Below, in pieces: positions 1 through 11,983 of a DNA stretch of 64,000 nt. Where the stretch lies: positions 682,001-746,000 of the forward strand of contig JAFCMP010000479.1 in assembly GCA_017506865.1 (NCBI GenBank), given 5' to 3'. How positions within the stretch are numbered: the stretch's first letter is position 1; every line of letters starts with the position of its first letter. Source of the stretch: Tribonema minus. Lineage: Eukaryota > Sar > Xanthophyceae > Tribonematales > Tribonemataceae. The notes below the pieces were generated by a model. It did no database searches, had not been told where the DNA came from, and saw nothing but the letters and a program-made list of their open reading frames with translations. A program made the position numbers and the translations under genes.

Positions 1-2
1 CT

Positions 3-3000
3 ATGTCATTGGCACTTGAGGAGGAGCGCCTGAAGGTAACATGACACTTCACCTGTGAAGTTTAAAGAGACTTCAGTAATTTGCAGTCAGTAATTGCTAG
101 CTGGTGATGAAGAGTATGCGCTTGGTCACAAAGCCAACTTCACAGCATATGATGATATCTCGGACAGAACAAACGCATCTGCGGCGCACATGCTGTCTGA
201 TCTGATGATTGTTGGGTGCCTCTTGACAGCGCAGACTGATGCGAATGTGATCTTCGCCCATGTGCCTGCCTGGATGTGTCATGTGCCATGAATTAATGTA
301 CAATGGCGTGGCTGACAAGCCACATGACTGTGCGGAAGCTCTGAAGTGCTTGTCGTGTTTGTTGTGTGTGCATTTGTGTCAACTCTTGCTACCGCATGTG
401 CAATGACTACTCTGCTGAAAAGGCTCCAACCTTTGTCGTGCTAACTTATGCTCATGTCTGCTTCTTGTGCTGTCGACATTGTTGTGTGTTTGTGCGCAGT
501 ACATGCTCACGCCGCCTGGTGCTGAAAGCAAAGACTGTGGCCCTGAAGGTCAGTCGTTTCAGATGCATGAGCTTTGCGAGTCCAGCAGCGAGACTCGAGC
601 TGTGAATCATATGCATTGCTGGCTGACCAATGAACGCTCCATATGTTACAAGCTGAATTCTAGCAGCTGCTTGTTTGAGGCACAGCACACAAGCAGCAGC
701 AAAATTCAATGGTTTAAGCTCTCCACACTCTTGCGGCCTTTTGACAGCACTGAAACTGCAGTTGCGTTCAGACATCTTGCGCAGTGCTTTCTGAGACCTG
801 CTTTGCAATGTACTGGGAATCACAGCTGTATCTTGACAATCTTATGACCGTGACCCTTGCTCTTTGGCTGTGGTTCAGATCATGATGCAGATGAGAAAGC
901 GGACCGCAAGGCAACGTCCTGCTCCAAACATACCTCTGCTCATGCCAAGGTGAGTTTTTATACCTGTCGCTGGCAACAGCAAAAGCAAGTGTGGTGTTGT
1001 TACTTTGCAGAGTACTAGCGGTTGGTTGTCCGTGCCGTCCAAGTTGACACGTGCAACGTCACCTTTTTATCGCCTCGTTTGTCAAGTTTGGGCAACCATA
1101 ATTATGAATGACCAGCTACTGCTATGCTGTCGGTGTCTCTGCTTTTTGTTTTTTGACGTATCTGTGCCGCACATTTCGACTGGTTGCACCACTGCTGTGC
1201 CACTGCTGTGCCTTTGACATGCTTGGCTTTAATGTCGTGTGTGTACTGCATCGTGCACTTGCTATATTCTTCTTCGAGGTACGCCAATGCACTTCAAGTA
1301 TGCAAGCTCTGACAGATAGTGACTGCAAACGACCACACTCCTCCAGAACGCAACGGTCACTTCAAAGCATCAGCATTGTTTGTTTCTAACTGCGTGTGCA
1401 ATATTCGATCGGACACTGTGGGGTGTTCATTGCTTGTGGGATGGTACTGCAACCTTTCTGTATCCATGCGCGCAGAGTGGTGTCTTGCAAAAAAATACCT
1501 GATAGGACAGTGTGCGGTCTGGCATGACAGCAGCCTTCTTATGCCAGCTTTCATTGCCAGGACAATTCTCTGTGTACTGTAGGCATTCAGAGGTATGCAT
1601 ATACATAGGCCTTGCGTTGGTACCTTTGCCAGAACAGCTCAACATCAAGCAAATTGCCACTGCCTCATTCTGTATGCCTGGTCAGAACGACAGCAGCGCG
1701 GATGCCAAATGCAGCTCTGGCGATGCAAAGCTGACTGACGGCAGCCCAATGCAACCAGGCGAGGGCGGCAACGTGCGCACCCTGCCTGCCCTCAAGCCTG
1801 CTCAGGATGTACACCAGCTGCGAGCGCAAGTGGCACTGAAGAGGGCTGCCGCGCAGGAAGTGTTTCGCACCAATCAGGCATGTGTGGCTGAGCAGCGGAG
1901 GGTGCATCAGGCAAGTGCACGTCTCAACAGTCAGGTCTGATTGCTGTTGTACGTGAACTTGTCGTCAGTGAGACACACTTGGATCAGCATACAGTTGTAA
2001 TCCTCTGATGATGATCCTGTCTGCACGCAGGCAATGGAGTCGTTCACTGTAATGTTATCTGAAACTTCCGGTACCGACATCAGGCCATGTGCATCTGCCT
2101 CATAGGCACCTGGCATTGTGTTATTGTCGTTGCGTCACAACAATGACTGCTTCACAGCGACATACTCACAAATGGCACTTTAACGGTCATGCGGTCGCCG
2201 GCCGATTGGCAACTTTCCATGACGCCTCTGATCATCCTGTTGTGCCATCAGGATGCACTGGAGCATGCTCAGGTTGAGTCCAGCGAGGTTAAAGCTCGTG
2301 CGGCGCACCTCAAGATGCTCAGAGACCAGATCAAAGCCAAGAACCAGGCCGAACGGCAGCAGTCAGTGAATGCGCAAGCCGCTGACACCAGAAAGGTGGG
2401 CGTTGCATGTGCAGCTCAACGATGGTGAAGCTCAGTCTAGACCGGTTGGGGAATAAAAACCGGATGGGACCGTGGACCGCTGGAGATGCATGTTGACTGT
2501 GTCTTTTCCACAACGTGGAAGCAGTATCTTGGAAGCAGGAACTTCATCGAGCCTTATTCAGCAATGATCGATATGATTTCAGGCTACATGAAGTGTTGAC
2601 ATTGCATGCATGCACATGGGCTCCACATCTGAGGGTCTGCGTGTGGATGCGCTTGGTTGACGCAATTATTTGCAACACCTGTCACAATCGCTAGAAAACC
2701 GCAATTGGTTCAGCTCTCTTTTGCTGTATCACAGGATGCGTGTGGCGCAGATGCCAAGGCAACAGGCCAGCCAAGTACTCAACTGAGGTCTTCGGACGAT
2801 GATACTGTGGAGAGGCGGCAGGTGCGTGCATGTTCTGGTCTTACATGCGGCGCCATGCTTGTGCTGATGTTGGAATGCTGTTGCCAGCTTAGCTTGCCAT
2901 GCGCGAGTGCAGTATACGTCGTGCAGCTTCACATTTGGCCGTTGGCAGCCGCTATTGTAGTGGGCAGGCAAGTTGACTGCTTCGCGTGAAGCTGGACCAA

Positions 3001-4160
3001 CCCTAACTTCAAGGCTATGTCGCATCAAATCACCATTAGTGTATGCATAGACGAGTGTAGACGCAACACTCAGCAATTTTCAAAGAAGTGTGCTGAGACA
3101 AGCCTGTCGCCATGTCTGCCATATGGCTCTGAGATGACTCAAATGAGGCATGCCATCATCAGTCTAGCCCAGGCTGAACAGGCTGTCTGAAGGGTTGTCT
3201 TGTCAAATCAGTCATGGGCCAGGGTTACCATCATGCATAGACTGTGGAGCCAGCACACAAATGGACAGTAAAACTTGGCAAGTGCACTGAGCAGAATGTG
3301 AGCGACCATCCATGGGCCAGGGTGACAATACTGTAGTAACACCATGCGTAGACCATGCGTAGAGTGTAGCCAATAAACTCAAATGGAGAGTAAAATGTGG
3401 TGTGAGCAGAACCGGAGGGAGTCGGTGCGTGTGCATGGAATCGTGCTTATACGTGAGGACGCAATGGTGTACGCGCACTTGTGATGTTTTGTGCAGGCGA
3501 TGCAACAGGCACTTGCCAGGCGTATGAAGCAGCAGCTGCAAGCGCAAAAGTCAACAGACATGCACACACAACAGCTGGAGCAGGAGGCAGAACTCGGGTC
3601 CAGGCTGAAGCAGGTCCGTAGAGTGTGATCTATTTAACCTGAAGCATCATCATCACCGCCACCTTTCGGAGCAGCAACAGCAGCGCTGGCATGTCCTTAA
3701 TTCCCTACACGTGTAGGTTCATGACCAGAAGTCATTGCAGACCCAGTATGCAATTTGTGGTTGTGTATGTAGCCGAGTGATCGAGGCAGTGCACACGCGC
3801 TCAACAGCAGGTGCCCATGCGCCTCCAATACGTCAAGTGGTATTGTACACAGCACATCGTGTTCTACTTGTGAAGCCTGCTGTACCCTCACGCGCTAGAC
3901 CTACAGCGACTCCTTTGCCATGTGTTGGGCTATCTTGGAGCTGTTGATGGGTCCACAACTGCAAACAATCCGTTCAAGCGTCCATGCTGAGCATCATGCA
4001 TTCACTGATTAACATTGGTGCTTGCACTGCCCTGCAGCTGGAGGTGCAGAGGCAGGAGAACCGCAAGAGGGAGAAGCAGCTGGCAGAAGCCATTCAGGCA
4101 CAGCAGGAGCAGCGTGCACGGAACATTGCGCTGTCGGCACACTACTTCGGGCTGAACTGA
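3..4160 (+). CDS. Coiled-coil protein, 3' part of a multi-exon gene
   Basis: Not recognised. A chain of exons that keeps phase can be built: 3-35 (MSLALEEERLK, may continue off the left edge), 500-548, 879-949, 1686-1934, 2252-2395, 2735-2821, 3497-3613 and 4038-4160 (TGA stop). Donors are GTAACA, GTCAGT, GTGAGT, GTCTGA, GTGGGC, GTGCGT and GTCCGT; each acceptor ends in CAG. From the fourth exon on, all junctions are phase 0. The product is charged: a low-complexity Asp/Ser/Lys stretch, then long heptad-like helices such as LKMLRDQIKAKNQAERQQ, ARRMKQQLQAQK and LEVQRQENRKREKQLAEA, ending in ALSAHYFGLN. This suggests a rod-like coiled coil with a short non-coiled tail; a cytoskeletal or ciliary role is possible but is only a guess. 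At the fourth exon an upstream GC donor (AG then GCAAGT, near 1910) is an alternative. The 5' exons are the least certain. Confidence 0.6.
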
Positions 4161-5755
4161 GCACAGAGCGGGGGTTTAGTTTGTGTGTAGAGATTATAGT
4201 TGAGACCTTCACAGAACACAGAGATGACTATGCACCACTCCCTGAATGCATGTCCACATGTCTCAGCGCATGTGCTCTCCAGAGACTCTGTGGTGCTCAA
4301 GTGATATCTTCCAGGACGTGATGTGTGTTCTGCGCCTGAAGCGCTGGTGTTGTGGCCTCTGAAAGGCGCTTTTTGAATTCAGCAGTACTGTGGCAGCTGT
4401 TTCAAACCCTGTGAACGTGCATATGCTGTCTTGTTGCAGCAAACTGCTAATGCCGTGATCCTTATGCCGAACCCCATTCAACCCCTGCAACCTTGAAATG
4501 CTTGCACATGGAAACTGTGCGCGTAGTGACTACTGCTTCATGTACGCACCCGCCTCATTAGCTATACCTCCAGCTGAGCATCATGAATTAAAATGTTCTC
4601 CGCACAAATGTGGCTACAAGACATATGCCACAGGTACACGTGTTCAAAGCGCGCGTAACTGCATTGTACTTTTATTAGTTTCGCTTCGAAAGGGGCGCGA
4701 AAAGCCCTCTCTGTGGATGTGCACTCAATGCAACGTTCCTTCTGCATTGTATATATATACCATAGGCACTTGCGGCTAACCATCCCTTGTCACCTAGAGC
4801 TCTACGATCTTTTGATTCGTTTTCATATAACCTTCCCGTCTGTTGTCTCGTCGTGCGTGCAAAGTGACATCGTACAACCTGCTCGGTCACACGCAAAATG
4901 TCGTCCTTAAACGATGCAGTACACCGCACTACGGCGTCATCCATGTGCATGACACCTCCTAATTCTGCCTTCGAGTCAGTACCTGAATGAGTACGCCCCA
5001 TTGACTGCTGCAGACAGAACTCGCATGCTGATGTCGCGCTTTCTTAACACACACACAGGCCGGTTTGACTCAGGAACCTATACTTTGCTGGCAGCTCAGG
5101 AACCTATACTTTGCTGGCAGTTGGCGTGTCTGGAGCAAGTAGAATTTGATGACAGGAATGGCGGGTGTGTTTTTGGCAGCCTCTTGGTCGTCGCAGCATT
5201 GCTCCAGGGCCTCTTGTCTGGACTCCTGCAATCAAGCTGTCTCAAACAGGCATTAAGCCAAGCTGAATGTCCCTGTTAAGCAAGAACCGGCATCGCAGAA
5301 TACCTCCGAATAGTTGATAGCAGCAAGATTCGCCTCAGCGTGCTGAACAATAAACTTCAACATAAACTTCCGTTGTAGAGGGTATGCATTACTCACCTGC
5401 GTCATCTCTGCAACTCTTCCCGCCAATCAGCTTCAGCCAGTTCTGGGTAGAGCGCTTAGCACGATGCATGACTACTTTTTTCAAAGGCATGATGTACTAC
5501 ATAGTATGTAGGCATTGCCAAGACTGCCAATGGAAGTTCAATCTCGAACTTCATCTCAAACTTCAACTTCCGTTGTTGACGTTTCGACTGAAAAGAAGAG
5601 AGTGTGTGTGTTGCACTTGAGAGATCCAGTATAGCAACGAAAGTCGAAAGGCGGTGCGTTGCGGCACTTGCGATGTCATGCAGCTCTAAGCAAGGCATCA
5701 ATATTATGCCCATACATCGATAACAATCAGCACAGCGCCCGATAGGGTCGACAGG
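4161..5755. other. Intergenic spacer with repeats, no gene seen
   Basis: No open frame here joins into a credible gene. It holds a dispersed repeat (4665-4830, listed separately) and, at about 5068-5121, two head-to-tail copies of a short block containing AACCTATACTTTGCTGGCAG. The remainder presumably contains the 3' end of the coiled-coil gene and the promoter and 5' UTR of TRAPPC11, but no TATA box or poly(A) signal could be fixed. Confidence 0.5.
4665..4830. repeat. Dispersed repeat R1, copy 1
   Basis: The stretch from about 4766 to 4826 (beginning GGCACTTGCGGCTAACCATC) recurs almost unchanged at 63346-63408 on the same strand. Just upstream, 4670-4706 is the reverse complement of the GGGCTTTTTCGCGCCC motif found at 15138, 15187 and 25098. 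The block therefore looks like a fragment of a dispersed element that shares a module with repeat R2. No open frame or clear target duplication is visible. Confidence 0.6.
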
Positions 5756-8700
5756 ATGGACGCCTACCCAGCGGAAGTGCCAGACAAGCTGCATCCGCTT
5801 GTTGCCGTCATCGCTAGCGACGGTCCTGTGCGTGCTGATGGACAGCAGACAGCAAGCACAGGGCTGCTTCAGGCCCTGCAGGCAGCCACAGCAGCAGACA
5901 CGGGCCCATCACTCAGATTCCGCCCTTTTCCTACGCAGTATCGTTTTCCACCCAGGAAGCAAGGCCGCTGGCTGACACCAGACGGCGCCAGAGTCAGCGA
6001 CAGTTTCACCCCGGGTGGCATTCTCAAGAAAAGATGGCTCGACAAGCACAGCTATCGCAGCCCCAGCGTTGTGCTCCACGTCGCCAAGATGGACCTGTCC
6101 CTGAGCCCCGGCTCGTGGGCGCAGGTGGAAGCAGCGGTGGTCGCAGACGTGCAGCGGCTGGCGGCGGAGCTGGCGCCCAGGGACGCGCGCGTCATGCTGT
6201 GCCTGCTGCAGCAGGGCGCCACCACCGCGCTTGGCAGGGACAGCCACGAGATTGTGGAGCAGCGGCTGCTGAGCATGCGCCGCCTCGGCGTCGACCCGCA
6301 CATGCTGACCACTCTGGCGGAGTATGACCTGGGACTGGGGAGCATGCCGCTGCGGCGCCTGGGGCTGCAGCTGAAGGAGCTGGCTGCGCGGCACTACGAG
6401 GCTGCCATCACCCGCCTGCGCAGGCAGGAGAAGCTGCTGCTGAGCACGCAGTCGCACCCGCGCCTGCTGCCGCTGCTGGCCAGGGTGCACTTCAAGCTGG
6501 GGTGCATGAGCGAGGCGCTGGGGGGCGACGACAGGGCGGTGGCGGCGTTCCACGAGTGCGCGCGCGTGCTTGGAGATATGATGGCGCTGACAAAGCGGGC
6601 GAATGCGGATGCTGCTGCGCTGCCTGGCACAGCCGGGGAGGCGTTGCTGCGTATTGAACAGGTATGACTTGAACATGATGAGGCCTTTGTCGTGTGTCCA
6701 CTTCCACTGTAGGTGTGCTGGGCCCTTACTGCGGCACCGAGCTCGGCATGATGATCACGAAGAAGGATGCAGTGAGTCAGGCACTGCGAATGCCAGTATG
6801 TCAAGCTCTTGCTGGTGGTATGATGTACTTGTATGTGCTGTACGCATACATCCAAGTACATAATTCGATGGGAAGTTAATATGCAGTGGGCAGCACGAAC
6901 CTGCTGACAACGATAGTCGCTGCTGATGGGGCAGATCAGAACTGGCTGATGACCGCTGGCTGCGTACAGTACACACCAGACAAGTGGACAGCAATTGTTA
7001 TGAGGTGCCGCACATAGCATTCCAGCTGGCTGCAAACACCCGAAGGGTTTAGGTGTGTAAGTACCCTATCTGTTTTTTAAACAGGCATACGTCTACAAAT
7101 TATACCCCATGCAACATGCACTCGATAATGGCACATGTGTATTATGCTAGACTGCTCGCCCGCAAATAAAGAGATGTAAATGCTTCGAGGTATTTGACTT
7201 GTGCATTTCAAGTGATGTGTAATTTGTGCTGCGTATGCACACATACACTGTGTGTTCACGATATCATTTTACCCCACAATTGCTTTACTTTTACCATAGT
7301 TTGCTGGTGTACCGGTTGCACTTTGGGCATTGAGGCCGTTCAATGAATTGCGCTACCTCAAGTATTTGTGAGCAGGGGGATTGCACAAGTGTACATTCAA
7401 GGCCTTTAACAACAGTGCTGCTTGTTCACTAGCGTAGGGCATGGCATGGGCGACAAGGCGAACAAGGTTGCCTTATGGTAATGCAATTCTGGTCAGCACA
7501 ATGACAACTACAACGGAGACGAGAAAGCATTAGAGTACATGTAGCAGATAAACACTCACAGGTCTGATTTGCTGTGACAGGACAGTCATTATCGTTCTCA
7601 ACATGGCTGCATGCAAGGGTGGAAGACCTTACCTTGCTTCTGTGCTGACAAATGTGTTGAGATTGACAGCATGTAGCTCTGCACTGCGCTAGTGTGGTTT
7701 GAGCAACCACAAATCCCCCTCTGCTGTACAGTGCACTTTTGGCTGTACAGTGTGAATGCACTGGCCCTGCTGCTGGAGCATTTCACCACTGTGGTGCTGC
7801 AGTTTTTATGCTTTGCGATGGTGCAACATTGGCCGTTTAATTTGCAAGGCCATCTGCCTATTTGTTAAAAAGCCAGCTGCGGGCCCTTGTCAGTTCCTAT
7901 GGCACAGTGCCATTGATCTCCAAGCTGTACTTTCAAGGCACCATTTTTTTTTTAAAAGCATGAGCAGGTGGCACTTCCTTGGGACGTTACACATCATGTA
8001 ACAGTATCAATCGTATTCGTATTCATATGTTCAGCATGCCTACCCCTACTCAGCCTGTGATAGCCTCTCACTGATGCGCCAGGTGGACAGCACTGGGCTA
8101 CTGCTAGAAGGCGATCACGTGGGGCAGATTCGGGGCGTGGCGGAAGTGGTACATGTGCGCCTCATGTGTCATCACCTGCGACGCGCGCTCAATGTGGACG
8201 CTGCGCTACTGCAGTTCAGGCGACACGTTGCAACGTGTGGCACCAATGCCATGGCGCCTACACACACTTCCGGTGAGCAGCCTTGAAGTTATGTGAAAGG
8301 CAGCTTGCCAGCGGGAAGGCACGCTTTCATTTGCATTGTTAGCTGCTGTAGGCGGCACTGAGTGCATCATTGTGTCTGTGAGACACAGCACAACTGTTGT
8401 GTGGCCGCGTATTTCTATCTCCCATCTTTCCAAACAACACATAATGACAGTGTTTCAAACGCTGCAACATGCATCTTGCGTGGTTCAAGTGACGCGCCAG
8501 CGTGATGCTGTCAGTTGAGCATAGTGTAAACCATTTTGTGCATAACCTTCATGTTAAGGATCACTCAACGCAATCGCACTCGTGATCCGACATGAATGAT
8601 GTCAGAGTATGCGTTAGCCGTGCGGGTCGCCAAGTGTGCATCGCAGCAGACCACACCTGTCACTCGACCAGGAACCCACAACACACTTGTCAGGTCACTA

Positions 8701-11700
8701 GCAGCTCAGTCTTTGTGCCACCACACACCTGCACTCAAACCTCTCCAATGACGGCTCTCCGTGCCTTTCCTCCTTTCCCTCACGGCGTGTTGTCATGCGC
8801 AGTTCCGCTGGCAGCTTGCGCGCGTCACGCATGGCTCAGCCAGCAGCACCACGTGCTGGCCACCATGCTGCTGGAGCACACGCAGCGCTTCCCCATGATG
8901 AGCGGCGGCCAGGCCAATGTCATGCACCACCTGCTGGCCGCCGCGTCGCACGCGGTGCGGAGGAGAAAGGTCGCCGCTAAGCTGCTGGTGGACCCAAGCT
9001 TCAAACTGTCAGACCACGCCACTCAGGTACATCATCAATTATGTAATTATGCCATCATAACTCGCCCCTTGATGCGCCTGCCGTTGGCAAAGTACGTTAT
9101 TTGTCGGACGCAGAATCCAGGTGTGAAAATTGTCGGAGATTGTTTTGCAGGAGTTGAATTATTATGCCTCAGCCTACTTTGTGTCTTGGAATTGCGGGGC
9201 TCCAAATTTGTTCACGATCGCGCGCAAATCATGGGCCATCCCGGGATACAGTTTGCCACCAAGAAGGATGTGGTTAACGTAGCACAATTCATGTCTCTCG
9301 TAATCAAGACTCTGTGGACATGTGTCCAGCTCTCAGTATGTACGTCAAATAAGGGTCTTCAACTTGCACATCATACATGTGATCTTTGAAGGCACATCAG
9401 CCTGCACTATTGTCAACACCGTGCGGCAGTACAAGCAATACACCCCACACCACTTCGCCCTGCTCACCGGATGCCAATACTTGGCGACATTACTTGTCAT
9501 TCGCTGTGCAGGAGTACCCATGGGTCGGCGCGGGGCTGCAGCTCTTAGCGCCAAGTACCTCCCCACTCACCATGGACCACGCAGCTGCTGTGCGATATGC
9601 AGCCATGGGTGAGGAGCTGCTGAAGGCGCAGGAGGCAGGCCTGCCACACGCGGACATTTCTGCTGCGCTGCTGAAAAAGGCGCTGGCGCTCATGACGGAC
9701 CACTCCAGTGGTGGCGCGCTGCACAAGGTGATGCAGCGGATACTGGCGTGTCACATGCTGCGTCGCCTGCATGTTTCGCTGCAATGTGATAACACCTTTG
9801 AGCGTTGCACAGGCGATTCAAAGGGTTTGCTACTACAGAGTGGCGTGCATGAGTTCGTTTCAGCTGGTTGAAGTTCAAAGCTGTTCAAGCATGGTCATGA
9901 ATAGTGCAGATTGGCGTCAGAAAGCTTCACTGTGTGCTGCCTTAGAGTAACACAAGTACACGTGCTGTGAAAATGAAGATATCTGCACTGCCTGCAATGA
10001 ACCATCAAACCCTAATAACTCAAGTGTGTGGGGGAAGTCATTATTTTATACTTCGAAGTACTTGTTTAGGAGGTATGCATCGCACTGCAACAAGAACAGC
10101 GCATGAAGTGATTTGCATACATCAATCAGGTGTTCTTGTGCGGGTCAGTCTTCTGAGCCTTGCACAAATCCCAGAGTACGCATCAACTCTTGAGGCCCCC
10201 TCGTATGCGGGGCAAATCTTTGCTGCACCCCTGCCGGAGCCCCTCAGTGCCTTCAGAACCACTTCAGTAGCCCTGAATGACACAGGCGGAAGTTCAGAAA
10301 GCATGAATAGTGCGACGTGTTGAGCGGTCTCAGGAGTGCACATCCTGTTGCAGAATTACCGTCTACAGAGTGCAATGCGCAACCCACTACCCAATCCAAA
10401 TTGTGAGCAAAGCCCTAGCTAAACCCTACTTTAAAGCTTCAGCCTGACCGTAACCCGAGTATTAGGGCTGCAAGTCGAGTCAGTCCCAATGCAGCATACC
10501 CTTACACCCAATCTCTAGATGGGCCGAGAACAACACAATGTCAAATACATCTACTTCGAAGTATGTAGGGCTAGGGTTACGCCCCCCCCCTCCCCCGTCC
10601 CCCTTGGCCTGAATTGCGGAGATTTATGCACATGCCTGCCTCCTGCCAGACATACAAGTTGCCATTCCATGCATGGCATCAAGCCGACAGCGACCTCCCA
10701 CCAGGATGGCTCATTGCTCATCCGTCAGCGCATATGCTGCTGCTGCATTGCTTTTGCCACTTACAGCTTGGTCCGCGGCAACGCACCAGCGTCACCTGTA
10801 CCCTAGGTGAGGAGCTGGAGGCTGGCCGACACTGCTTGGAGGCCCTCAAGGCATGGTCAGCAGTCCCCGAGGCGCTGCAAGACAGCAGCTGGAACACGAT
10901 AGCGGCCGCGGTGCTGCCGCGGATTTGCCGCTGCGCCGCTGCGTGCGGCCTCGACGGCACAGGCTTAACCGCACACCAGGCGCACGTCATCGCCGCCAGC
11001 GCCGTCGACGCGGGCCTGCGGCTGGCTGGGCGAACGCTGCAACAACTCGTGCCACCGGCAGTGCGACAGGAGGCTTTAACCACCGCCCTGACCGCGACCT
11101 TCAATCTCGCAGCCGCGCTCTCGCCGGACCCGGCGCAGCAGAGCGCAACAGCGCTGGCGCTGCCTTGCGGGCCGCTGTCAGCGGCTATTGACGGCGGTCT
11201 GGAGGTGGCGCTAGGGCATCACCACGACATGATCGTCTGCGCTGCAGGGTTCGCAGTGGGGTCCGCGACAGCGGGGGAGAGCGTGCTCTTGCACCTGTTC
11301 GTCAAGAACTTTGCGGGTCAGGCGCTGCCCGTGAGGGAGGTGCAGTTGCAGTTCTCATCACCGCTGGTCGGCTGCAGGATTGTCAACGCAAGCGCTGTCC
11401 CAAACGGCGAACCTCCAGCTCACCTGTCCGGCAACTACGTCCAGTGCAGCTGCCTTGCCTCTGTGGACGCAGGGGCGCCGCTTGGCTTGGCCAAACAGCA
11501 GTTCACGTGCAACACTTTGAGCCAGGTGCTTGCAGCCAGCACCTGCATACGAGTCACGCTGGACGTGCGGCTGCCTTCAGCGCTAGCCTCGCAGATGGAG
11601 CCGCTTTCAGTTACAGGCGTCCGCTTCATGCTGTCGCCGCCGCACCTCAACACCCCTTCTGTGACACTGGCAGTGCCGGCACGGGAAGCCAGCCTTCTGC

Positions 11701-11935
11701 AGCGCGAAGTGCCCCCTGACGCTGGGTTGACATCGCAGCACGAAGAGGTTCGGGTGTTGCCGCCCGTCGCACGCGCTCAGCTCGGCGTGCTCAGCAGCGG
11801 CGACCCTGCGCTTGTCGGCGCTCTCACGCCCATCACCCTGACCATCGCAAGCCACGGCGATCACGTTGAAGGCGGGCATCTGTACCTGGAGTGCAACCCG
11901 GCGCCCGCATCATATGCCTCCAGCCACGCCTTCTT

Positions 11936-11983
<48 letters not shown>

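Noticed and set aside
5909..6676. 255-codon minus frame opposite TRAPPC11 exon 1
   Set aside because: Gln/Arg-rich shadow of a GC-rich exon whose + strand product clearly matches TRAPPC11.
8592..9389. 265-codon + frame as a single exon
   Set aside because: Only 8803-9026 matches TRAPPC11 and is bounded by good splice sites in the right phase; the rest is intron read-through.
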